Part shown: one piece after another, positions 1-6,285 of the stretch
Numbering within the stretch: the first letter of the stretch is position 1
How the letters are laid out: each line of letters begins with the position of its first letter
From: Candidatus Bipolaricaulota bacterium
Lineage (GTDB): Bacteria > Bipolaricaulota > Bipolaricaulia > UBA7950 > UBA9294
Length of the DNA stretch: 16,089 bases
Assembly: GCA_021129875.1 (NCBI GenBank)
Contig: JAJOKK010000028.1
Coordinates: forward strand, 1 to 16,089
Direction: 5' to 3'
Notes under the pieces: model-generated
What the model was told of the DNA's origin: nothing
The model's input: only the letters and a program-made list of their open reading frames with translations
Databases searched by the model: none
Position numbers and translations under genes: made by a program

Positions 1-249
1 TCGCATTAATCCGGTCTATGGTCTCTGTGCTGAAATACTGGCCGCATATCTCCATGCCTCGATCATAGCATAACTGATTGCTGGTGTTAAGTGCGTCATA
101 GTGTCAGAGGCAGCAGGGACAAAACCCGCTGAGCTACTTGGTCGAGGCACTGACTGCCACAGGCAAGCTGCCATCCGCATAACGATCGTCCCCCTGGGGG
201 ATGGAATCTTATTCCTATCCTCTTCCCATCCTCCGGCAGTTGAACTTGC
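1..249. other. Left-end stretch without a supportable gene
   Basis: I see no gene here. A 64-codon open frame from 101 to 295 has no recognisable domain, no good ribosome binding site and a composition typical of chance translation. The stretch may be the tail of an intergenic region whose upstream gene lies outside the window. The promoter of the beta-helix gene starts at its right edge. Confidence 0.5.
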
Positions 250-278
250 TTGGCTGATGAACGCTAAACATATACAAT
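250..278 (+). promoter_or_regulatory. Sigma70-like promoter of the beta-helix gene
   Basis: TTGGCT at 250-255 (4 of 6 matches to the -35 consensus) and TACAAT at 273-278 (5 of 6 to the -10) are separated by exactly 17 bp. Transcription would begin near 285 and give a leader of roughly 70-100 nt before the beta-helix gene. An inverted repeat (279-303) sits exactly at the predicted start. The call rests on consensus matching only. Confidence 0.55.
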
Positions 279-303
279 CTTCGCGTTGGTATTAACCGCG
301 AAG
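279..303. repeat. Inverted repeat at the predicted transcription start
   Basis: CTTCGCG (279-285) and CGCGAAG (297-303) are perfect 7-bp inverted arms separated by 11 nt. They start one base after the -10 box. They could be a regulator binding site or a hairpin at the extreme 5' end of the mRNA that protects it from decay. Seven-base arms are short, so chance cannot be excluded. Confidence 0.4.
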
Positions 304-356
304 AATGCTGTACATTATGCTGATGATCAGAGGCGAGAACGCGTGAACAGGTCTCA

Positions 357-1307
357 ATGAGCTCAAAAAAGGAGGTTTTAAAGATAGCGCTAAACCGAAG
401 GACGTTGCGGGAAATGGTGGGGGTTATCTGGGTCTTGGCTATTGTTGTGGGTCTTTCTACGGGTTCTCTTCTCGCACAAGAGACGCCGGAGTACACAATC
501 TGAGTCCAGCCGGGTGAGTCGATCCAAGCGGCGATCGATGCGGCCCCGGAAGGCGCGGTGATCTGTCTTCCGGCAGGGATATGGGAAGAGAACATCAAGA
601 TCGAGAAGTCGATCACGTTGCGGGGCATGGGCGCGGAGCAGATGATAATCGATGGGATCGAAGATGGCTATCCCGTCGTCTGGATCATGGGTCCCGAAGA
701 AGCCGTGCAGACAATCTCAGTCAGAGTCGAGGGGCTGACGATCACCGGAGCAGAGGGAGAATGCGCGGACAAAGCTGAGGGAATCAGCGCTACCGGCCTC
801 CGGCCTTGCTTCGCAACCGGGGTGCTGATCCAAGGTAGAGCACAAGTGGCGATAACCGACGCCACCATTTATGAGAACAGATGGAATGGCCTCGTGCTTT
901 TGGACACAGCCCAAGCAGAGATCATCGGCTCTATCATCTCAGGGAATAGGGTGAATGGCATCGAGCTTCGGGGCTCAGCCAAAGCAGTGATCACCGGCTC
1001 CACTATTTCTGAGAACAGAACTGGCATCTGGATTATGCACTCAGCCAAAGTAGAGATCACCGGCTCCACCATCTCAGATAGCGGGGCCGATGGAATCCAT
1101 TTATGGAATGAGGCTGTCCTCAGGCTCGTGAATAGCCGCATCTTGCGCAACCTGGGGTACGGCGTGAGCATCTACCTGCCCGACGGATGGGCGGAATTCA
1201 CCGGGCAAGTGACCGGCAGTGGAAACCTCATCCCCGGCCCGGACGAGCCCGATGGGAACCGGAAGGGTGCTGTCTGCCCACCTGAACTTGCGTTCCTCAT
1301 GCTCTAA
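357..1307 (+). pseudogene. Secreted right-handed parallel beta-helix protein, interrupted by in-frame TGA
   Basis: One reading frame runs from ATG 357 to TAA 1307 with a single stop, TGA at 501-503. Before the stop lies an N-terminal signal-peptide-like segment (basic start, hydrophobic core VIWVLAIVVGLSTG, then LLAQE). Straight after it the frame continues VQPGESIQAAIDAAPEG, the classic opening of pectate-lyase/NosD-type beta-helix proteins, followed by about five helical rungs with repeated 'AxxxITGSTISxN' units (about 860-1130) and a tail with PGPDEPDGN. The residue before VQPG is usually Trp or another hydrophobic residue, so the TGA probably replaces TGG. A near-perfect SD site (AGGAGG 370-375) has no ATG at proper spacing, only ATA at 384-386; the frame's ATG 357 has a poor SD. 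Reinitiation could occur at GTG 558, giving a 249-residue product without a signal peptide. The likely role is surface or secreted carbohydrate or adhesion binding; the substrate is unknown. It is either a recent pseudogene or a recoded gene. Confidence 0.75.
370..386 (+). promoter_or_regulatory. Strong SD site facing an ATA codon
   Basis: AGGAGG at 370-375 is followed after 8 nt by ATA at 384-386, in frame with the beta-helix protein. Read from there the product would start with ALNRRTLREMVG and run straight into the hydrophobic signal segment, a more typical signal-peptide length than from ATG 357. This suggests the original start was ATG at 384 and lost its G, or that the rare ATA start is used. 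Confidence 0.5.
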
Positions 1308-1346
1308 GGAGGAAGAGGCGCCGCCATAGGCAATGGACTCCAACCT

Positions 1347-1390
1347 CCCCCGTCCTCTGCCCGGGTTGCTCCGGTAAACCGGACAGGGGG
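1347..1390. terminator. GC-rich stem-loop between beta-helix and receiver genes
   Basis: CCCCC (1347-1351) pairs with GGGGG (1386-1390). Next to these, GTCC (1352-1355) can pair with GGAC (1381-1384), leaving a bulge, and the interior contains TCCGGT-AA-ACCGGA (1370-1383), a perfect 6-bp hairpin that competes with the outer stem. There is no T-run after it, so it is either a weak or factor-assisted terminator or a processing structure between the two genes. Confidence 0.35.
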
Positions 1391-1412
1391 AGCAGTTGAA
1401 CGAGGGGTGGAG

Positions 1413-1841
1413 ATGACTTATCCAATGCGTAAGGTGCTGGTTGCAGAAGATTGTCCTGCCGACGCAGCCCCGCTGGTGCAAGCTTTTCAAGCCCCGCCGG
1501 CGTGGGAGGTCTCTTTGGTTAGTGATGGGCAACAGGCCCTCGACTATCTTTTTAAGAGAGGAGAGTATGCCGGTGCTTGGCGGCCGGATCTGTTCATCCT
1601 GAATTTGGTCATGCCGAAGCTTCACGGTTTTACGGTACTCGAAAAGACCAAAGACACCCCTCATCTTGCCGGAATCCCGGTCGTAATCTGGACCATATCG
1701 ACGATATCTGATGATATTGATAGAGCGTATAAGCTTGGCGCTGCCGCTTTCGTCTCAAAACCGGTAGGCGATGATGAGATGAAGCAGTGTGCCATCGCGA
1801 TCCGCTGCTTCTGGGATCAGGTGCAACGCCCCATTTCATGA
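1413..1841 (+). CDS. Stand-alone CheY-like receiver of the Rcp1 type with Asn at the phospho-acceptor site
   Basis: This 142-residue protein is one receiver domain with no output domain. Visible landmarks, numbered from GTG 1407, are the acidic pair E14-D15 in VLVAEDCPAD, the SDGQQALDYLFKRGEYA segment typical of Rcp1-like receivers, the beta-5 lysine in AAAFVSKPV, and the conserved Thr in VIWT. The acceptor position, normally Asp in a motif such as 'LILLDLNLP', reads FILNLVMP: Asn66 encoded by AAT at 1602-1604, one G-to-A step from Asp. Ordinary Asp phosphorylation is therefore impossible, and the protein is either a pseudo-receiver signalling by binding or a mutated relic. ATG 1413 is chosen because GAGGGG (1402-1407) lies 5 nt upstream; GTG 1407 would add two residues and ATG 1425 would remove four. 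The gene lies alone between a broken beta-helix gene and a convergent PLD gene, with no kinase beside it. Confidence 0.8.
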   Translation: MTYPMRKVLVAEDCPADAAPLVQAFQAPPAWEVSLVSDGQQALDYLFKRGEYAGAWRPDLFILNLVMPKLHGFTVLEKTKDTPHLAGIPVVIWTISTISDDIDRAYKLGAAAFVSKPVGDDEMKQCAIAIRCFWDQVQRPIS

Positions 1842-1920
1842 GGACTGAACCGCGATGACCTTGAGGGAAAATCCCGAAATCAGACGCCCGTAGTCAGTCG
1901 GCGAATTGTGCTAAGTGCAG

Positions 1921-2000
1921 GAGCGGCAGTGGTACGTATTCAGCAAACCCATCCCTCGGACGAGGTTCAGGGATGGGTTTGCTGCCGGGCACTACCGCTC
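1921..2000. terminator. Long imperfect palindrome, probable bidirectional terminator, overlapping the PLD gene end
   Basis: Perfect 16-bp arms CAGCAAACCCATCCCT (1941-1956) and its complement (1969-1984) flank a 12-nt loop. A second, outer pair GAGCGGCAGTG (1921-1931) and CACTACCGCTC (1990-2000) matches at 10 of 11 positions, with an asymmetric 9/5-nt internal bulge between the two stems. The minus-strand PLD gene stops inside it (1967-1969), so the right arm also encodes that protein's last residues. It lies between convergent genes, where a shared terminator is expected, but lacks a clear T-run and is longer than most. It may instead be a miniature mobile palindrome. Confidence 0.6.
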
Positions 2001-3085
2001 CCCCCCTTCTCCCACAGCATCTCGAAGAAGCTTACGAATGGCGCGGCAACGTCAGGGAGGCCGATGAATGCGATAGCGACTTCGTTGTTCATCTCCAAGG
2101 CGTAGTAGTTCCAGTTGGTCGAGCCGAGGAGGGTGTCCTCTCGATCGATGATTATCAGCTTGGCGTGGGTCGTCTCATCCGGATCGTCGAAGCGCACCTC
2201 GACCCCACGCGAAGTGAGGTAGTTCGCCGCCTGGAGGTTTGCCGCGGCCGAAGTCGGGAAGAAGGCACAATCGTCTATGAGGACTCGAACGTCAAGTCCA
2301 CGGGCCGCGGCATCGACGAGCGCGCGCAGGATCTCGTTAGACAGGCTCGCCGGAAAGGCGGGGTAGTAGGAGATCCGATAGATCACCACTTGCACCGATC
2401 GTTGCGCCCGACCAAGGAGCTTGAGGAGAAGACGTGCGTAGTTTCCCGTCCCCACGGTCTCAGGGAGCGGGATGATCAGTTGCACCTCAGTCTCGAGGGG
2501 AGCCAGGTCGAGCTTAACGCCGGCGGGGATAAGGGTCTCGGTCCACAACCGGTCGAAGTAAGATGCAAAGACCTCTCCTATCTGCGCATCCTCGACCACC
2601 ACATTCGCCTGCTCCTGGTTGGTGAACGCATGGCGGTTCCAGTTAGTCGAGCCAAGGATTACTACTCGGCGATCGACAACGACCAGCTTCGCATGGGTCG
2701 TCACTGCTGGGTCATCGAACCGGGCGTCGATCCCGTGGCTGCGGAGGTACTCTATTGTCGGGCGGTTCCTCTTGGTGATCGACGGGGCCCAATCGCTCTC
2801 ATCGAGGAGGACGCGGATCGTCACCCCGCGGGCAAAGGCAGCGAGAAGATAGTCCCACAAGGGGTTCTCCTCCAAGCGGGCATCCATGAGCAAGAGGTCG
2901 ATTGAGGTCTCGGCCGCGGCGAACGCTTCCTTCACGTGGTGACAGTAAAGGCAGACCCCGGGCCGGTCGATCAATGGAAGGACGATTGTTTGAGCCCACG
3001 CACCCGCATAGGCGGTAAGCAGGACAGCACACAGGACAGCCCAGATAAAGATCGCCTTACGTACGGTCCCTCCCGTGATTCTCAT
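1967..3085 (-). CDS. Exported phospholipase-D-like protein with two HKD motifs and a CxxCH motif
   Basis: The 372-residue protein has an N-terminal signal peptide (basic MRITGGTVRK, hydrophobic core to about residue 27, likely cleavage after AWA31). It is followed by two PLD-like domains, residues about 45-185 and 200-365. Both catalytic HxKxxxxD motifs are complete: H131-K133-D138 in HAKLVVVD and H307-K309-D314 in HAKLIIID, each followed by the family's LGSTNWN segment. Such two-motif proteins hydrolyse or transfer phosphodiester bonds in phospholipids, nucleic acids or, in the cardiolipin synthase branch, phosphatidyl groups; the substrate cannot be told here. The mature N-terminus carries CLYCH (45-49), a CxxCH pattern of the c-type haem or metal-site kind. 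ATG 3085 is supported by GGAGG 6 nt upstream on this strand. The last dozen residues (GSARQQTHP end) are encoded within a hairpin and look dispensable. It is divergent from the Lon-type gene and convergent with the receiver. Confidence 0.88.
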   Translation of the reverse strand: MRITGGTVRKAIFIWAVLCAVLLTAYAGAWAQTIVLPLIDRPGVCLYCHHVKEAFAAAETSIDLLLMDARLEENPLWDYLLAAFARGVTIRVLLDESDWAPSITKRNRPTIEYLRSHGIDARFDDPAVTTHAKLVVVDRRVVILGSTNWNRHAFTNQEQANVVVEDAQIGEVFASYFDRLWTETLIPAGVKLDLAPLETEVQLIIPLPETVGTGNYARLLLKLLGRAQRSVQVVIYRISYYPAFPASLSNEILRALVDAAARGLDVRVLIDDCAFFPTSAAANLQAANYLTSRGVEVRFDDPDETTHAKLIIIDREDTLLGSTNWNYYALEMNNEVAIAFIGLPDVAAPFVSFFEMLWEKGGSGSARQQTHP

Positions 3086-3123
3086 TGTCGGCCTCCGGTC
3101 TTACCTGTTCAAACTAGGGTTCG

Positions 3124-3200
3124 TCGTAACGGCTTCAGCCATTTCAGCTACGCACTCAGCGACTAAAGTCGCCACTATGAACCTACTCAACAGTGGTGAT
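3124..3200. repeat. Hairpin-rich dispersed-repeat-like element between divergent genes
   Basis: Three short inverted repeats lie in tandem: GGCT-TC-AGCC (3131-3140), GCGACT-AA-AGTCGC (3159-3172) and CCACT/AGTGG (3172-3176, 3192-3196). The phrase around 'gactaaagtcgc' resembles REP-like intergenic repeats I remember from several bacterial phyla. There is only one copy in this window, so its repeat status is inference. It lies upstream of the Lon-type promoter and could insulate the divergent genes. Confidence 0.4.
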
Positions 3201-3235
3201 AGCGCTAAAAGAAGAATGGCTACGGTCCCCTCCTG

Positions 3236-3264
3236 TTTACTCCTCGGTTTATCTCGGTTAGAAT
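3236..3264 (+). promoter_or_regulatory. Promoter of the Lon-type protease gene
   Basis: TTTACT at 3236-3241 (4 of 6) and TAGAAT at 3259-3264 (5 of 6) are spaced by 17 bp. Transcription would begin near 3271, right beside the SD sequence GGAGGAGG (3272-3279), giving a leader of about 14 nt. It is overlapped by an 18-bp palindrome, which suggests direct repression. Confidence 0.6.
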
Positions 3265-3272
3265 TCTAACCG
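3255..3272. promoter_or_regulatory. Perfect 18-bp palindrome over the -10 box, candidate operator
   Basis: CGGTTAGAATTCTAACCG is a perfect palindrome with no spacer. It contains the whole -10 box (3259-3264) and reaches the predicted start site and the first base of the SD. This is where dimeric repressors commonly bind. The known heat-shock operator CIRCE has a different sequence and a 9-nt spacer, so this is not CIRCE. The regulator is not identified in the window. Confidence 0.6.
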
Positions 3273-3284
3273 GAGGAGGCAAGA

Positions 3285-5717
3285 ATGATCAAAAAACTAG
3301 ACGTTAAAAAACTTCGTCATACGTGCGACCCGGCGACGTTCAACTTCGTAACGACCGCCGAGGTCGAGCCGCTCGACCAGATCATCGGCCAGGAGCGTGC
3401 CATCGAGGCGTTGAAGCTTGGCTTGGGGATCAAGGATGCCAAGAATCGCTACAACATCTACGTTGCCGGCGGGCCGGGGACCGGGAAGATGTCGGCGGTA
3501 GAGGATTTTCTGAGCCGGCTCAGCAGTGATGAGTCACGACCGCCTGATCTGTGCTACGTGCACAACTTTTCAAACCCCTACAGCCCTCACTACCTAGGGC
3601 CGGGGACCGGCATGGGGACCCGGCTGAGCGAGGACATGGAACAGCTGATCTCGCGTCTTAAGCGCGATATTCCCAAGGTCTTCGAGACTGACGAGTTCAA
3701 GGCGCGCAGCAAGAAGATCAACGAACGCTTCGCCGAAAAACGCTCCTCTCTGTCGGATGATATGGAGACGAAGGCGCGCGAACTCGGGTTCGCCATTCAG
3801 CGCACCCCTATCGGGATCAACACCCTCCCGTTGCGAAAAGGAGGGGAACCGCTCAGCCAAGAGGAATACGCCGCACTCTCTGAGGACGAGCGCAGCCGGA
3901 TCCGCGAGAAGCAGAGTCAAGTACAGATGATCATCCAGGATAGTCTGCAGGATATTGCTCGTATAGAGGAGGAACGGGAGGCGGAGATCAAGCAGTTGGC
4001 CAAAGAGGCGGTCTTGTTCACCATCGAGCCGCGTTTCGCGCAGCTGAAGTCGCGCTACGGCGAGCTTCCCAAGGTTGTCGCCTTCCTCGATGACGTCAAG
4101 CTGGATATCGTCGATCACCTAGAAGATTTCAAGGATGGTGGAAAACCCGGGGGGCAGAAGATGCCTGTCCCGTTCCCCGTCCCCCAGGTCGACCCGTTCA
4201 AGCGCTACTACGTCAACGTCTTGGTCGACAACTCGAAGACAGAGGGTGCGCCGGTGATCGTAGAGCAGAACGCGACGTACACCAACCTGTTCGGCTCGAT
4301 CGAGCGGCGTGTGCAAATGGGGGTCGCAATCACCGATTTCACAATGATCAAACCGGGGTCGCTCCATCGGGCGAACGGGGGGTACCTCGTCCTGAGCGCG
4401 AACAACCTGTTCCGGGTCGGTCTCTCCTGGGAGGCGTTGAAGATCGCGCTCAAGCGGCGAGAGATTCGGATCGAAGATCCGCTGCAGATGCTCGGTTACG
4501 CCACCACCGAGGGGCTTAAACCGGAACCGGTTCCGTTCCAGTTAAAGGTGATCATCATTGGGAATCCGCAGATCTACGAACTCCTCCATTACTATGACGA
4601 GGATTTTCCAAAGCTGTTTTCGATCAAGAGCGACTTTGATACCGAAATGGAACGGACGCCTGAGCGCGAACAGGAGATCGCCAAATTCCTCCGTGCCCGC
4701 TGCGATGAGGAACCGACCCTCCTCCCGTTCGACGCAACCGGCGTAGCGAAGATCGTCGAACACTCCTCCGATCTCGCCGGCGACCAGAAGAAACTCTCCT
4801 GCCGATTCGGGAATCTGACCTCGATCGTCAAGGAGGCATCGTACTGGGCACGCACCGAAGGATCGCCGCACGTCAATGGAGGGCACGTCCGCCGAGCGCT
4901 CGCCGAGCGTGACGACAGGCACAACAGGATCGAGGAGAAGATCCGCGAGATGATCACCCGCGGTCAGATCCTCGTCGACACCGAAGGCGAGAAGATCGGC
5001 CAGGTGAACGGTTTGGCTGTCCTGCAGATGGGAGACTATGCGTTCGGGAAACCATCGCGGATCACGGCCACGGTCCACACCGGCAAAGGGGGGATCGTTG
5101 ATATCGAGCGCGAAGCCGAGCTTGGAGGGCAGACGCATACGAAAGGGATCATGATCCTGAAAGGGTTCCTCGGTGAACGGTTCGCAAAAGAGAAGCCGCT
5201 CAGCCTATCAGCCAGCCTTGCCTTCGAGCAGAGCTACTCGATGATAGACGGGGACAGCGCGTCGAGCACTGAGTTATACGCACTCCTCTCCAGCCTCTCC
5301 GAGCTGCCGATAAGACAAGGGATCGCGATCACCGGCTCGATCAACCAGAAAGGGGAGGTTCAGCCGATCGGCGGGGTGAACGAGAAGATTGAGGGGTTCT
5401 TCAGAGTCTGCCAGGCCAAGGGGCTGACCGGGGAGCAAGGGGTGCTGATCCCGGAGCAGAACATCGACAACCTGATGCTCGCCGAGGAGGTTGTCGAGGC
5501 TGTGAAGGCGGAAAAGTTTCACATCTATCCGGTCGTAACCGTGGAAGAGGGGATCGAGATCCTCACCGGCATCCCTGCCGGAGCCGTGCAGGAGGACGGC
5601 CTCTTTCCGGAAGGAACAGTCTTTTTCCGTGTGACCGAGCGCCTGGAAGCGATCCGTCAGGCACTGAAGGAAGAAGATGAATCCGATGCAGAGGGCGCAG
5701 AGGAGACGAATCAATAA
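3285..5717 (+). CDS. Lon-family AAA+ protease (LonB-like, COG1067 type)
   Basis: This 810-residue cytoplasmic ATP-dependent protease would degrade misfolded or regulatory proteins. The N-terminal AAA part has a P-loop GGPGTGKMS (62-70). An inserted charged, coiled-coil-rich region (about 110-280) is typical of the AAA_32 group. A Walker-B-like segment GGYLVLSANNL is followed by the AAA lid and then a C-terminal Lon protease domain (about 560-780). The catalytic dyad is complete: Ser658 in DGDSAS and Lys701 in GGVNEKIEGF, 43 residues apart, the same spacing as Ser679 and Lys722 of E. coli Lon. No Lon substrate-binding N-domain is present, which separates it from classical LonA. Oddities are Met69 where the P-loop normally has Ser or Thr after Lys, and no acidic residue at the expected Walker B spot. 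ATG 3285 follows GGAGGAGG by 5 nt. It is monocistronic, with a repressor-like palindrome over its promoter. Confidence 0.9.
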   Translation: MIKKLDVKKLRHTCDPATFNFVTTAEVEPLDQIIGQERAIEALKLGLGIKDAKNRYNIYVAGGPGTGKMSAVEDFLSRLSSDESRPPDLCYVHNFSNPYSPHYLGPGTGMGTRLSEDMEQLISRLKRDIPKVFETDEFKARSKKINERFAEKRSSLSDDMETKARELGFAIQRTPIGINTLPLRKGGEPLSQEEYAALSEDERSRIREKQSQVQMIIQDSLQDIARIEEEREAEIKQLAKEAVLFTIEPRFAQLKSRYGELPKVVAFLDDVKLDIVDHLEDFKDGGKPGGQKMPVPFPVPQVDPFKRYYVNVLVDNSKTEGAPVIVEQNATYTNLFGSIERRVQMGVAITDFTMIKPGSLHRANGGYLVLSANNLFRVGLSWEALKIALKRREIRIEDPLQMLGYATTEGLKPEPVPFQLKVIIIGNPQIYELLHYYDEDFPKLFSIKSDFDTEMERTPEREQEIAKFLRARCDEEPTLLPFDATGVAKIVEHSSDLAGDQKKLSCRFGNLTSIVKEASYWARTEGSPHVNGGHVRRALAERDDRHNRIEEKIREMITRGQILVDTEGEKIGQVNGLAVLQMGDYAFGKPSRITATVHTGKGGIVDIEREAELGGQTHTKGIMILKGFLGERFAKEKPLSLSASLAFEQSYSMIDGDSASSTELYALLSSLSELPIRQGIAITGSINQKGEVQPIGGVNEKIEGFFRVCQAKGLTGEQGVLIPEQNIDNLMLAEEVVEAVKAEKFHIYPVVTVEEGIEILTGIPAGAVQEDGLFPEGTVFFRVTERLEAIRQALKEEDESDAEGAEETNQ

Positions 5718-5719
5718 CC

Positions 5720-5745
5720 GGAAAAAGGGGACAGGCTGCTTTTCA
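5720..5745. repeat. Sequence resembling a known dispersed repeat arm after the Lon-type gene
   Basis: The phrase GGAAAAAGGGGACAGGCTGC starting at 5720, a few bases after the stop codon, closely resembles a short repeat I remember next to REP-associated tyrosine transposases in diverse bacteria. Only one arm is present, no transposase is near, and no second copy exists in the window. The identification is from memory and therefore tentative. Confidence 0.3.
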
Positions 5746-5774
5746 GGTCTGAGGATCAGGGATTAAGGATCGAA

Positions 5775-5845
5775 CGCGGCAGCGGCGGGGTTTATCCCCG
5801 CCGTTGATGATCCCTCTCTCAGCGCAGACAGGCTGCGCTGCCGCG
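5775..5845 (+). terminator. Nested GC-rich hairpins downstream of the Lon-type gene
   Basis: AGCGGCGGGG (5781-5790), loop TTTAT, and CCCCGCCGTT (5796-5805) form a strong 10-pair hairpin including wobble. A second perfect 10-bp pair, CGCGGCAGCG (5775-5784) with CGCTGCCGCG (5836-5845), overlaps the left arm, so the two structures are mutually exclusive. No T-run follows either. It is most simply a terminator for the protease mRNA. The alternative pairing resembles an attenuator or a small structured RNA. Confidence 0.45.
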
Positions 5846-6136
5846 AAACCACTGTTTAGACCCTAAGACCGGTTGCCATCAGTAGCAGCAAGATCAATCG
5901 ATTGCTCTCTTCTCTTGCTAAGAGGTAAATGAACACGAGCGCTTGGGAGTCGGCGCACCTGCGCATTGTCCAAGGCTCTATCAACGTTGGCTGTTGATGT
6001 TGTGTAATTGTGGCGAGCAAGTGCCAGGCATTGATGGTGTTCGCAATCCTGCTCTAATGAATCCAGGAAGCCACGCGAAATCAGACTGTAGCGAGGAGAG
6101 AGACGTCCTGGGAGCGCTGGCGTCCCGCCGGCCCCA
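5846..6136. other. Non-coding stretch before the transporter remnant
   Basis: No gene is supportable. Open frames crossing this stretch have no recognisable domain. The long open frame that continues into the hydrolase gene (from 5943) reads as random peptide until 6300. The stretch contains a short hairpin at 6116-6132 that looks like part of an intergenic repeat. Confidence 0.45.
6116..6132. repeat. Short hairpin of dispersed-repeat type at the left edge of the transporter remnant
   Basis: GCTGGCG (6116-6122) and CGCCGGC (6126-6132) form a 7-pair stem, one pair a G-U wobble, around the triloop TCC. Its surroundings (about 6098-6136) resemble a common intergenic repeat whose spurious translations I remember as 'AGxTPALPG' strings. 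Here the minus strand indeed reads AGGTPALPG. It abuts the first recognisable codons of the EamA remnant and may mark where the rest of that gene was lost. Confidence 0.4.
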
Positions 6137-6285
6137 TGGAAGATCAACTATCCCTTGGCTATCCTCATCCTCGGCGAGCCGATCGGCGCTTCCTCGCCTA
6201 TCTCGTCTTTGGGGAGGAGGTGACCTTGTTGAAGGGGATCGGAAGAGCGGTCATACTGGTCGGTATCTACCTGAGCCTGCATTAA
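6137..6285 (+). pseudogene. Degraded C-terminal remnant of an EamA/DMT-family transporter
   Basis: Read in one frame, 6137-6190 gives WKINYPLAILILGEPIGA. Read one frame over from 6193, the DNA gives LAYLVFGEEVTLLKG, then AVILVGIYLSLH and TAA at 6283-6285. Joined, this matches the last two helices of EamA (drug/metabolite transporter) proteins: an 'LGEPIGA' loop-helix, 'LAYLxFGE', then a final 'GAxLILxGIYL' helix. A single-base loss at about 6191-6192 explains the frame change. Roughly 50 of about 290 residues remain; no upstream part is recognisable. The stop overlaps the SD of ahcY (TAAGGAGG), so the intact gene was probably cotranscribed with ahcY. Confidence 0.65.
6229..6257 (+). promoter_or_regulatory. 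Weak candidate promoter for ahcY inside the transporter remnant
   Basis: TTGAAG (6229-6234, 4 of 6) and CATACT (6252-6257, 4 of 6) are 17 bp apart and would start RNA about 36 nt before ahcY. With the upstream transporter gene decayed, ahcY needs its own promoter, but this match is modest. Confidence 0.25.

Noticed and set aside
215..628. Long minus-strand open frame opposite the beta-helix gene start
   Set aside because: It has no recognisable domain, no SD, and lies opposite a better supported coding frame; low-complexity shadow translation.
860..1080. Tandem DNA repeats within the beta-helix gene as a CRISPR or satellite
   Set aside because: The repeats are imperfect, in frame, and encode the rungs of the beta-helix; there are no conserved spacers.
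1973..2905. 310-codon plus-strand frame across the PLD gene
   Set aside because: It is the complement of a real gene with two complete HKD motifs and a signal peptide; its own translation has no family features.
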